From positions 7,732,001 to 7,796,000 of the forward strand of contig NZ_CP069396.1 of the NCBI RefSeq assembly GCF_016887565.1: 64,000 bases of DNA, given 5' to 3'. The stretch comes from Archangium violaceum (GTDB lineage: Bacteria; Myxococcota; Myxococcia; Myxococcales; Myxococcaceae). The notes under the pieces were generated by a model. The model ran no database searches. It saw nothing but the letters and a program-made list of their open reading frames with translations, and was not told the DNA's origin. Positions 56,393 to 64,000 of the stretch are shown here, piece by piece (position 1 is the first letter of the stretch; every line of letters begins with the position of its first letter). The translations under genes and the position numbers were made by a program.

Positions 56393-57130
56393 CTACTTCC
56401 TGACGTAGTTCTTCAGATACGGGGTGTCGCTCAGCTCCGCCCCGTTGAGCACACAGCCCAGGATGGGCGCGCCACCCAGCTGCTCCACGGCCTGGCTGAC
56501 CGCCCGGGCCGGGGTGACGTTGGCGCGCACCACCATGAGCAGACCGTCCGCCTGGTGGCCCAGGATGGCCGAGTCCGCGAACGGCAGCGTGGGCGGCAGA
56601 TCCAGGTACACCTCGTCGAAGTGCTCGCGCACCACCTTGAGGAACTGCTTCATCCTCGCGCTGGCCAGCGCCTGGGTGGGCTCCTCGGGCGTACCGCCCG
56701 CGGTGATGACGGCCATGCGCGTGGCCTGGAAGCGGCGCACCAGGTCACGGATCTCGCACTCCCCGGACAGCAGCTCCGACAGGCCCGGCCTGCCCCGGAT
56801 GCCCAGCACGTCCGCCACCTGGCCGCGGCGCAGGTCCGCGTCGATGAGGAGGATGCGCCGCTCCGGATTGGCCCGGGCCGCGGCCAGGGCCAGGTTCACC
56901 GTCGTCACCGTCTTGCCCTCGCCGGGCATGGCCGAGGTGACGCCCACCACCTTGAGCGGTCGCAGCTCGCGCATCCGCTCCAGCCGGTAGTACAGGCTGC
57001 GGTACTGCTCCGCCGCGCTCGAGGCGGGCGCCGTCAGCGACACCACCCGCTTGTCCACCGCGTTCGGCGAGCCCGCGGCGTCGTCAACGCGAGGAAGGAA
57101 ATTTCCCGCCCTCTCCATGGTCTGTTCCAT
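56393..57130 (-). CDS. exoD: ExoD-like bacterial tyrosine kinase (BY-kinase)
   Basis: A 245-residue cytoplasmic BY-kinase: Walker A AMPGEGKTVTTVNLALAA, Walker A' RILLIDADLRR, Walker B VYLDLPPTLPF. The C-terminus has two tyrosines (TPYLKNYVRK), a minimal phosphorylation cluster. It works with the separate membrane protein ExoC, as in the split Wzc systems. ATG 57130 has AGAGGA six bases upstream; GTG 57160 is the alternative. In M. xanthus the equivalent is BtkA. Confidence 0.92.
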   Translation of the reverse strand: MEQTMERAGNFLPRVDDAAGSPNAVDKRVVSLTAPASSAAEQYRSLYYRLERMRELRPLKVVGVTSAMPGEGKTVTTVNLALAAARANPERRILLIDADLRRGQVADVLGIRGRPGLSELLSGECEIRDLVRRFQATRMAVITAGGTPEEPTQALASARMKQFLKVVREHFDEVYLDLPPTLPFADSAILGHQADGLLMVVRANVTPARAVSQAVEQLGGAPILGCVLNGAELSDTPYLKNYVRK

Positions 57131-57170
57131 CTTGTTCCTCTCCGATTCCGCGTTGTTCACCCGAAGACCC

Positions 57171-58592
57171 CTAGTTCAGCGGCGAGTCCGACGAAGACGG
57201 CGGCACCACCCCATTGCGCACTCCGGTCGCGGGCATCAGCACCCGCTTCTCCGCCTTGCCATGCATGTTCGGGACCACCGCGAGCACGGGGAGCGGCAGG
57301 CGATCGCGCAGCTCCTCGGTGTCTCGGATGCTGTCGTCACGCATCTCCAGCACCATGGTGGTGAGCACGCCCAGGGCCAGGGCGACCAGGAAGGCGATGA
57401 TCATCCCGCTCACCCGGTCCGGCCTGGCGGCCACCGCCGGCACACCCGCCGGGGACACGACGTGGAAGAGGCTCTCGGCGCTCTTCAGCTCCAGATCCTG
57501 GGCGATCTCCGCCTCCACGCGGCGGGACACCACGCTCTGGTACTTGGTGCGGGCGATCTCGTAGTCGCGCTGCAGCACGCCCAGCTCATGGGCCCACTTC
57601 GGGGTGCGGTCCAGCCGCTGCTGGTACTCACCGGCCTGCTGGTGCAGCGCGTCGATGTCCTTCTGGATGGTGGCGATGAGGTCGCCCACGCGGGCGCGCT
57701 CCTGACGCTCCACCCACTGGCGGCCCTCGGCGTCCTTGCGCTTCTCACGCATGGAGGAGAGCTCCTGGGACAGGCGCTTCACCTCGGGGTGATCCGCCGT
57801 CCAGGAGGAGCGGGCGCCCACCAGCTGCTGGGTGAGCGAGTGCTCGGCGGACTCGAGACGGCCCGCCTCGCTGTCCGCGGCGTTGCGAGCCCGGGCCAGC
57901 TCGGAGCGCCGGGCCTCGGCCACGCGCAGCTCCTCGGACTTCGTCTGCAGCAGCGCGCCCACGCGCTCCAGCCCGCGCATGTTCATCTCCAGCTGCTCGG
58001 GCAGCTCGCCCAGGTGGTCCACCTTGAACTGGGCGATCTTCCGCTCCCAGTCGGTGACGCTCTTGGAGAGCGACGTCAGCTCGTCCTGGAAGAGCTGCGT
58101 GGCGCGGGCAGCCTGCTCCTGGCGCGACTTGAGCGCCTGCTCGGAGAAGAGCTGCGGCAGCCGGTTGGCCACCTGCGCCGCCACCTGCGGATCATTGCTC
58201 GCGTACGTCAGCTCGAAGGCGCTCTCGCCCTCCACGCGCACGGTGAGATCCTTGCGCATGCGGGTGACGGCCGCCTCGATGCCGTCCTCGGAGACAATCT
58301 CCGGATAGAGGTTCATCTCCTCGATGGCCCGCTGAAGGACCGGGCGCGACATCAGCTCCTGCCGGACGGTGAGCAGGCGTTGCTCCACCAGCTCACTGAC
58401 GGTGCGCTGCACCATCTCCTCCCCCGGCCGCTGCGGCTGAACACGCACCACCGCCGTCGCCTCGTACACCTTCGGCTGGCTCAACACGATGGCGGCTCCC
58501 ACCGCGAACACTGCCAGCACGATGGCCCCGACCAGCACCTTTCGGCGCCACAGTGCCTTCAGCACCTGGTCTGCCGTCATCCCACGCTCCAT
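57171..58592 (-). CDS. exoC: ExoC-like polysaccharide co-polymerase (Wzz/Wzc N-part)
   Basis: A 473-residue inner-membrane protein: helix 1 at about 18-38 (VLVGAIVLAVFAVGAAIVL), a large periplasmic coiled-coil part (FQDELTSLSKSVTDWERKIA and later), helix 2 at about 400-420 (GMIIAFLVALALGVLTTMVL) and a short cytoplasmic tail. It sets chain length and links polymerase to the outer-membrane exporter; it lacks the kinase domain, which is encoded next as exoD. GGAGGAGG precedes ATG 58592. Confidence 0.92.
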   Translation of the reverse strand: MERGMTADQVLKALWRRKVLVGAIVLAVFAVGAAIVLSQPKVYEATAVVRVQPQRPGEEMVQRTVSELVEQRLLTVRQELMSRPVLQRAIEEMNLYPEIVSEDGIEAAVTRMRKDLTVRVEGESAFELTYASNDPQVAAQVANRLPQLFSEQALKSRQEQAARATQLFQDELTSLSKSVTDWERKIAQFKVDHLGELPEQLEMNMRGLERVGALLQTKSEELRVAEARRSELARARNAADSEAGRLESAEHSLTQQLVGARSSWTADHPEVKRLSQELSSMREKRKDAEGRQWVERQERARVGDLIATIQKDIDALHQQAGEYQQRLDRTPKWAHELGVLQRDYEIARTKYQSVVSRRVEAEIAQDLELKSAESLFHVVSPAGVPAVAARPDRVSGMIIAFLVALALGVLTTMVLEMRDDSIRDTEELRDRLPLPVLAVVPNMHGKAEKRVLMPATGVRNGVVPPSSSDSPLN

Positions 58593-58634
58593 GTGCGCTC
58601 CTCCTCCTCGCTCCACCTTGTCGCTCCAGCTCAA

Positions 58635-59798
58635 CTACCAGGCCGTCATGTGCAGGCGGACAGCCGCGACATTCCGGGTCAGGTTCACGTCTTCCGCGGC
58701 CTCTGCCACGCCCACCTGGGCGATGCGGTCCACGGCACCCTGCATCGACACATACCGATTGATCTTGAACTCGACTCCCGCTCCCAGCGCGTAGCCCTGG
58801 GCCACGCTCGAGCCTCCATTGAAGGAGAAGGCCCCCTCCCCCGGCGCCCGCCCGTTGCGGAAGAAGCTGGCGGCACCGTAGACGGACAGCCGCTGGGAGA
58901 AGTGGTGGTTGAACACCAGGCCCGCGTAGTCCGCCCACAACACGTTGGTGAAACCGCTCGCGCCCACCAGGTCATGGCCCGCGATGAGGCCCAGGTCGAA
59001 GCGCCTGGCCTCGTGCAGCAGCTCCAGCTTCACCCGGGGCACCAGGCCGCGGGTGCCATCCCCACCCAGATAGGACACCGGACCGCCGCGGGCCGTGAAG
59101 GTGGTCTGCCGGGTGAGCCGGTAGCGCAGGGCCGCGGAGACGCCGTGCGCCTGATCGAAGCTGTCGCCGAAGATGAAGCCCTGGTAGCGATACTCCGCGC
59201 CCAGGGAGAGCCTGCGCGTGGTGCGCAGCCAGAGCTCCGCGTACGGGTTGTGCACGAAGCCGGGGGTCTTGTCCCCGAAGAGCATTCGCACCCCCTCGAA
59301 CCCGTAGCCGGCCCCCACGTCCACCTGCCGGCTCAGCCGCCCCGACACGTACAGCCGCGTCTGTCCGTAGAGGACGGGCTGGGCCGCGCGCGCCACGCTC
59401 TCGCGAGGCAGTGAGGCGGGATCCGTCACCCGGTAGATGCCTCCGGAGACCTCCACCCGCAGGCGGCGCGACAGCATCTTGCGCACCGACAACCCCAGGC
59501 GGTGGTCCAGGGTCACCTTCCCGGAACCGTGCCGCATGAGCAGGTCCGCCGCGTAGAAGCTCTCCAGCTTCAACGTGGGATCCTTCACGTCCAGCCCGAG
59601 CCGCGGTGTCACCTTCGTCATCAGCTGGCCATCGATGTCGCCCGTCGAGCTCAGACGGAAGTCATCGTCGTAGCGCTCCTCGAGCGACAGCCTGGCCCGA
59701 GGCTCCACCACCGTGGCCGCGAGCGCGGCCGGAGCGGCACCACACACCACCGCCGCCGCCACCCATCCCTTCCATGAACGTCTCACGGCACCCTCCAT
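58635..59798 (-). CDS. exoB: ExoB-like outer-membrane beta-barrel protein
   Basis: A 387-residue protein with a signal peptide (about 1-27, ending APAALA) and alternating hydrophobic strands throughout (RLSLEERYDDDFRLSS, KLESFYAADLLMRHGSGKVT, LSLGAEYRYQGFIFGDSFD), ending VRLHMTAW with a terminal aromatic residue, the usual signature of an outer-membrane barrel. It may form the outer-membrane pore that the short ExoA lacks. ATG 59798 has GGAG seven bases upstream. Confidence 0.85.
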   Translation of the reverse strand: MEGAVRRSWKGWVAAAVVCGAAPAALAATVVEPRARLSLEERYDDDFRLSSTGDIDGQLMTKVTPRLGLDVKDPTLKLESFYAADLLMRHGSGKVTLDHRLGLSVRKMLSRRLRVEVSGGIYRVTDPASLPRESVARAAQPVLYGQTRLYVSGRLSRQVDVGAGYGFEGVRMLFGDKTPGFVHNPYAELWLRTTRRLSLGAEYRYQGFIFGDSFDQAHGVSAALRYRLTRQTTFTARGGPVSYLGGDGTRGLVPRVKLELLHEARRFDLGLIAGHDLVGASGFTNVLWADYAGLVFNHHFSQRLSVYGAASFFRNGRAPGEGAFSFNGGSSVAQGYALGAGVEFKINRYVSMQGAVDRIAQVGVAEAAEDVNLTRNVAAVRLHMTAW

Positions 59799-59846
59799 CC
59801 CCGCACTCCGACCCCGAAACCGCACGCCCCGGCCCCAGCCTCCGCA

Positions 59847-60425
59847 CTACTTGACGATGACGGTGTCCCCCGGCCGCAGGATGAGCGGCTCGTACTTCTC
59901 CGGCTCGTCGACCAGGTCGCTGTAGCTCACGGGGATGTAGTTGCCGTCCTGGCCCGTGCGGCGCAGCACGACGATGCCCTCGCGATCCGCGAAATCGGTG
60001 AAGCCACCCGCCAGGGCAATGGCCTGCAGGATGGACACGCGGCCACGCAGCGGGTAGGCGCCAGGGTGGGCCACCTCGCCGGTGATGAAGACGCGGCTGC
60101 TGTTCACCTCGCGGACGATCACCGTCACCCGGGGCTCCTGCACATAGGACTTGAGGGCCTCGCGCAGCTCATCGGCCAACTCGGTGGGCGTACGGCCCTC
60201 GGCCTTCACCTCGCCCACCATGGGCATGGAGATGAAACCATCCGGGCGCACCGGCACGGTGCGCGACAGATCCGCGTCACGCCACACCGCCACATCCAGG
60301 ATGTCCTCACGGCCGATGCGGTACGGCTGCTCCGCGTTGTCCACCCGCGCCGTGGCCTGGTGGGCGCACCCCGACAGGAGGAGCAATCCCAGCACCACCC
60401 ACCACCTCGCGCTCGTTTTTCCCAT
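59847..60425 (-). CDS. exoA: ExoA-like polysaccharide export lipoprotein (short Wza)
   Basis: A 192-residue lipoprotein: signal MGKTSARWWVVLGLLLLSGC (Cys20), the Poly_export domain (YRIGREDILDVAVWRDADLS, RVTVIVREVNSSRVFITGEV) and one SLBB domain (GAYPLRGRVSILQAIALAGG). It lacks the C-terminal membrane-spanning helix of Wza, so another protein (probably ExoB) must form the outer-membrane pore. First gene of the exo series; a sigma-54 promoter lies 70 bases upstream. Confidence 0.92.
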   Translation of the reverse strand: MGKTSARWWVVLGLLLLSGCAHQATARVDNAEQPYRIGREDILDVAVWRDADLSRTVPVRPDGFISMPMVGEVKAEGRTPTELADELREALKSYVQEPRVTVIVREVNSSRVFITGEVAHPGAYPLRGRVSILQAIALAGGFTDFADREGIVVLRRTGQDGNYIPVSYSDLVDEPEKYEPLILRPGDTVIVK

Positions 60426-60494
60426 CGCTCGCCTCTCCCCAATGTCCCTGTCATCCATCGGAAGGACAGGAACCATGTGTTCGGGGAGGGCCTT

Positions 60495-60510
60495 AGCAGC
60501 GGGTGTGCCA
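60495..60510 (-). promoter_or_regulatory. exoA: Sigma-54 promoter of the exo operon
   Basis: Minus strand TGGCACACCCGCTGCT: GG-N10-GC spacing is exact and only one of the consensus TGGCAC-N5-TTGCT positions differs. Transcription should start near 60484, leaving a 58-base leader. It lies in the 361-base gap 60426-60786, which has no credible gene besides; the rest of the gap, upstream of the promoter, is where enhancer-binding sites are expected. Control of exo by the enhancer-binding protein Nla6 is reported for M. xanthus, as I recall. Confidence 0.75.
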
Positions 60511-60786
60511 AAGGCCTCACGAAGGCAAAGTCCCCGGATCGTCGTGGGTTACGCGCTACAGCCAGTCGGAACCGGGCCGGATGTCCGGGAAAAAATTCCG
60601 ACATTGGCCTCTGGGGCGGGAGCAAGGAACAGCCAATGGTGCCCTCGGAGAGGGAAAGACTTTTCCCAGGGTGTGCCGGGGTTTTGCCCATTTCCCGGGG
60701 GCGGGGCACGGCACGCCATTTGAATTCAGTTCCCGCGGAGCCCGGACTGGGAAGGGACGGGGCACCGAGGAGATTGGACGGCGGCT

Positions 60787-60981
60787 ATGAACAAGGCGGC
60801 GGGAGCGGTGATCGCGATGTTCACGGTGGGGGCGGGGATGATGACGCTGCTCGGTTCGGTGCTGGGCGCCTATACGGAGGCGGCCACGCTGGCACTGATG
60901 GGCGTGGGCCTGCTCGCGGGGAGCTCGGTGTTGAGCAGCAGCAAGGAGGTGGCGCCGGCCGGAGTGGCGAAGGAGGCCTGA
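60787..60981 (+). CDS. Small membrane protein, 64 aa
   Basis: MNKAAGAVIAMFTVGAGMMT and LGSVLGAYTEAATLALMGVG form two hydrophobic helices with Gly/Ala-rich faces; the tail is polar (KEVAPAGVAKEA). GGAG lies 17 bases upstream, which is far, so the start is less certain. No family recognised. It is divergent from exoA. Confidence 0.55.
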   Translation: MNKAAGAVIAMFTVGAGMMTLLGSVLGAYTEAATLALMGVGLLAGSSVLSSSKEVAPAGVAKEA

Positions 60982-61171
60982 ACGGGCCTGGTGGTTCGGG
61001 AGTTGGGGGGGAATCAGAGGGCCGCTCGAGGGTTCGAGCGCCCTCCCATCCAGAAGGACGAGCAAGCGCTCGACTCCCAAGGAGGGGTGCGAGGGGTGGT
61101 GAGCTTCCCCCCCTCGGCGGGTCTGCACACCCTGTACGTGAGTACATCCCGCTTCTGCTTGGGAGGTGCCA

Positions 61172-63052
61172 GTGGGGACCGGAAGCTTCCATCTCACCCT
61201 GGGTGCGCGCCCGCTCGATGATGGCCGCACGCATTTCCGTGTCTGGGCACCCCGGCGCCGCCGGGTGGACGTCTGTGTCCACGAGGCCAGTGGCCTGCGC
61301 TATCTCCCCCTGGAGTCCTCGGGGCGTGGCTACTTCGAGGGCACCCACCCCGTGCCCGTGGGCGGCCTCTATAAATACCGGCTTGATGGGGGAGAGTCCT
61401 TTCCGGACCCCTGCTCCCGCTTCCAGCCCGAGGGGCCCCATGGCCCTTCGCAGGTGGTGGATCCCTCGCGCTACGCCTGGAAGGACGGAGATTGGCGGGG
61501 CATCACGCTCGAGGGCCAGGTCCTCTATGAATTGCACGTGGGCACCTTCACGCCCGAGGGCACCTACGAGGCGGCGGCCCGCAAGCTGCCCCTGTTGAAG
61601 GAGCTGGGCATCACCACGCTGGAGTTGATGCCGCTGCACACCTGCCCGGGCCGCTTCAACTGGGGCTATGACGGCGTGCAGCTCTTCGCGCCCCACCCCG
61701 CCTATGGACGTCCGGACGAGCTGCGGCGCCTGGTGGACGAGGCGCACCGGCTGGGGCTCGGCATCATCGTCGATGTCGTCTACAACCACCTCGGGCCGGA
61801 CGGGAACTACCTGTCCCAATACTCCGAGGGCTACTTCAACAAGAAGTACCCCAACGAGTGGGGCGACCCCACCAACTTCGATGACGGGGAGGCGGCCGGC
61901 CCCTCGCGCGACTTCTTCATCCAGAACGCCTGCTACTGGGTAGCCGAGTACCACTTCGACGGGTTGCGTCTGGACGCCACGCAGAGCCTGTACGACGCCT
62001 CGCCCCGGAACATCGTGGGAGAGCTGATCGAGCGGGTGCGCGAAGCGGCGGGCACGCGGCGCCTCCTGCTCATCGGGGAGAACGAGCCGCAAGACGTGAA
62101 GCTGGTGAAGCCGCCCGCGAGGGGAGGGTATGGAGCGGATGCCCTCTGGGTGGACGACTTCCACCACTCGGCGAAGGTGGCGACGACGGGCCGCTCCGAG
62201 GCCTACCTGATGGACTACTGCGGCACCGCGCAGGAGCTGCTGTCGTGCGTGCTGCGCAACTCGCTGTACCAGGGGCAGTACTACCAGTGGCAGAAGAAGC
62301 CCCGGGGCTCGCCGCTGCTGCACACCGAGGCCAGGCACGCCGTCTTCTTCCTGCAGAACCACGATCAGATCGCCAATGCGCTGAAGGGCGAGCGGCTGCA
62401 GCAACAGGCGGGACAGGCGCGGGCACGGGCGCTGACGACCTTCTTCCTGCTGCTGCCCCAGACGCCCATGCTCTTCATGGGGCAGGAGTTCTTCTCCTCC
62501 TCGCCCTTCCTCTACTTCGTGGACCACCACGCGGAGCTGCAGGAGCTGGTGCGCAAGGGGCGCAACGACTTCCTCTCCCAGTTCCCGAGCGCCCGCCGGG
62601 CCCTGGAGAAGGAGGGATACCGGGTCCCCTTCGGCGAGGAGGCCTTCCGCCTGTCCAAGCTGGACTGGGCCGAGCGCGAACGGAACACGCAGGCACTGGC
62701 ACTGCACAAGGATCTGCTGAAGCTGCGGCGGGAGGATCCGGTGTTCGCGAGGCAGGATCTGAAGCAGCTCGCGGGGGCGGTGCTGTCGCCCCATGCGCTG
62801 GTGCTGCGCTATTTCGGGAGCGAGCAGGAGGGCGACCGCCTGGTCCTGCTCAACCTCGGGACGGAGCTGGAACTGGCCCCGTGCCCCGAACCGCTGTTGG
62901 CGCCACCCGCGGGAAATAAGTGGAACCTCCTCCTGGCTTCTGAGCAGGTCCGCTACGGCGGAATGGGAGCTCCGGAGTTCATGGACGGAGCGCGCATGCG
63001 AGTGGCCGGGCAGACGGCACTCGTGCTCGTGAGCGAGGAGACGAAGACGTGA
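61172..63052 (+). CDS. treZ: Malto-oligosyltrehalose trehalohydrolase TreZ
   Basis: A 626-residue glycoside hydrolase family 13 enzyme: N-terminal beta-sandwich (THFRVWAPRRRRVDVCVHEA), catalytic barrel with DVVYNHLGPDGNYL, nucleophile Asp in DGLRLDATQSLYD, acid/base Glu in LIGENEPQD and FFLQNHDQIANAL. It cuts the terminal trehalose from maltooligosyl-trehalose, the last step of trehalose formation from glycogen. GTG 61172 (GGGAGG, 5-base spacing) is preferred to GTG 61166. It overlaps the next gene by four bases (GTGA). treY is not in view. Confidence 0.94.
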   Translation: MGTGSFHLTLGARPLDDGRTHFRVWAPRRRRVDVCVHEASGLRYLPLESSGRGYFEGTHPVPVGGLYKYRLDGGESFPDPCSRFQPEGPHGPSQVVDPSRYAWKDGDWRGITLEGQVLYELHVGTFTPEGTYEAAARKLPLLKELGITTLELMPLHTCPGRFNWGYDGVQLFAPHPAYGRPDELRRLVDEAHRLGLGIIVDVVYNHLGPDGNYLSQYSEGYFNKKYPNEWGDPTNFDDGEAAGPSRDFFIQNACYWVAEYHFDGLRLDATQSLYDASPRNIVGELIERVREAAGTRRLLLIGENEPQDVKLVKPPARGGYGADALWVDDFHHSAKVATTGRSEAYLMDYCGTAQELLSCVLRNSLYQGQYYQWQKKPRGSPLLHTEARHAVFFLQNHDQIANALKGERLQQQAGQARARALTTFFLLLPQTPMLFMGQEFFSSSPFLYFVDHHAELQELVRKGRNDFLSQFPSARRALEKEGYRVPFGEEAFRLSKLDWAERERNTQALALHKDLLKLRREDPVFARQDLKQLAGAVLSPHALVLRYFGSEQEGDRLVLLNLGTELELAPCPEPLLAPPAGNKWNLLLASEQVRYGGMGAPEFMDGARMRVAGQTALVLVSEETKT

Positions 63053-64000
63053 CCCCTGGAACTGAGTGCCCCTCCCTGCCCCGGATCGCCTTCGAGTGGC
63101 CCACGGGAACGGACTGGTCGGAGATCATCACCCGCGAGTGGCTCGTGACCAACGGCCGGGGTGGGTACGCCTCGAGCACGGTGGCACGGTGCAATACGCG
63201 GCGCTACCACGGGCTGTTCATCCCCGGCGTGGAGAAGCGCGGCCGCACGGTGCTGCTGGCGCGACTGTGCGAGCACGCCACGGTGGGCGGCAGGACGTAC
63301 CGGCTGGACGCCGAGGAGAATGCGGACGGGACGCAGGTGTCCGAGTCCGCCAGTCTGCTGCGCGGCTTCCACCTGGACGGGCTGGTGCCGCACTGGACCT
63401 ACCAGGTGGGCGAGACGCGCCTCCAGCGCAAGCTGACGCTGGTGCACGGGGAGAACACGCTCGTCATGGTGTGGGAGCACCTGTCGGGGCCGGAGGTGAC
63501 GCTGCGGCTGCGGCCCTTCCCCGCCACGCGCATGCATGACGACAAGCTGCACCACTCGCCGCTGGAGCCCGTCGTGCAACTGAAGGGCTCGCTCCTGGAG
63601 ATGCGGGCCGATGACAGCGCGCCGCCCATGCGGATGCGCCTCTACCCGCCATGTGCCGCGCCCTTCGTGGGACTCACCGAGAAGAGCGCGCCGCAGTTCT
63701 ACCGGGTGGAGAAGGCACGCGGGTACGACTCGGTGGAGACACTGACGAGCCCGGGCTACTTCGAGTACACCCTGGGGCCGGGCGGGTTCCTGGCGATGGG
63801 CATCACCACGGAGGATCCGGTGGTGCTGGACCGGGATCCGCTGGAGACACTGGCGCTGGAGTACGAGCGCGAGCGGCGACTGCTGGTGCGGGTGCCGGAG
63901 GAGGCCCGGACGGGCGTGCCGGCGCGGCTGCTGCTGGCGGCGGATCAGTTCATCATCGACCCCATGCGCTCGGCGGACGATGCCTGGGCGCGCGCGGTGG
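63049..64000 (+). CDS. Glycogen-debranching enzyme (amylo-alpha-1,6-glucosidase), N-terminal part
   Basis: The frame from GTG 63049 is open to the window edge (317 codons). The start WLVTNGRGGYASSTVARCNT and RRYHGLFIP is the hallmark of the GDE N-terminal (bacterial/archaeal) domain; the family's C-terminal GH133 catalytic (alpha/alpha)6 barrel is beyond the edge, beginning perhaps at LLLAADQFII. It trims branches from glycogen and so feeds TreY/TreZ. Its start codon overlaps the treZ stop (GTGA), so the two are translationally coupled. Confidence 0.9.
   Translation, partial: MTPGTECPSLPRIAFEWPTGTDWSEIITREWLVTNGRGGYASSTVARCNTRRYHGLFIPGVEKRGRTVLLARLCEHATVGGRTYRLDAEENADGTQVSESASLLRGFHLDGLVPHWTYQVGETRLQRKLTLVHGENTLVMVWEHLSGPEVTLRLRPFPATRMHDDKLHHSPLEPVVQLKGSLLEMRADDSAPPMRMRLYPPCAAPFVGLTEKSAPQFYRVEKARGYDSVETLTSPGYFEYTLGPGGFLAMGITTEDPVVLDRDPLETLALEYERERRLLVRVPEEARTGVPARLLLAADQFIIDPMRSADDAWARAV

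Overview
The window is GC-rich (around 70 % by eye) with very strong third-position GC bias. Together with a complete spore-coat exo cluster in Myxococcus gene order, two Hanks-type kinases with myxobacterial features, a PilZ protein and an AHH-nuclease/Imm11 pair, this points to a myxobacterium of the Cystobacterineae (Archangium/Cystobacter/Myxococcus relatives). No database search was possible; all names rest on motifs and remembered family sequences.

A tRNA-Thr(CGT) gene at 31.9 kb separates two very different halves. Positions 1-31.7 kb are accessory: a TetR-controlled Baeyer-Villiger monooxygenase/SDR operon (0.7-4.2 kb); a chain of LysR regulators next to small oxidoreductases and hydrolases (4.3-12 kb, 22.9-28.9 kb); two COQ4-like genes, one beside a P450 and a MarR regulator, the other beside a TetR regulator (12.2-16.8 kb); and a zone (16.8-29 kb) crowded with truncated genes: LysR scraps, a decapitated RND pump fused to a beheaded alcohol dehydrogenase, a cupin tail, an SDR tail and an MFS transporter with its middle deleted. 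Four intact or broken genes in this zone carry the same ~100-bp upstream region with a 15-bp palindromic core, suggesting a dispersed LysR-controlled detoxification regulon. The half ends with an AHH-nuclease lipoprotein and an Imm11-SUFU partner just downstream of the tRNA 3' end.

Positions 32-49 kb are housekeeping and stress genes: glutamate-type dehydrogenase, PilZ protein, HtrA protease, GrpE, a stand-alone sigma-70 region 1.1-like protein, FtsH, a NUDIX hydrolase with a lipoprotein, a Ser/Thr kinase, an XRE regulator, CcmH with a CcmI-like TPR protein, and a very large membrane kinase with a rod of Ig-like repeats. A hairpin repeat of about 35 bp occurs four times between genes here.

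Positions 48.5-60.5 kb hold the exo locus on the minus strand in the order exoA-exoB-exoC-exoD-exoE-exoF-(FAD monooxygenase on the opposite strand)-exoG-exoH-exoI. It encodes the outer-membrane exporter, beta-barrel, chain-length protein and tyrosine kinase, initiating sugar transferase, YvcK-like protein and sugar-modifying enzymes for spore-coat polysaccharide, and it is preceded by a near-perfect sigma-54 promoter. The window closes with treZ and the start of a glycogen-debranching enzyme, i.e. glycogen-to-trehalose conversion.
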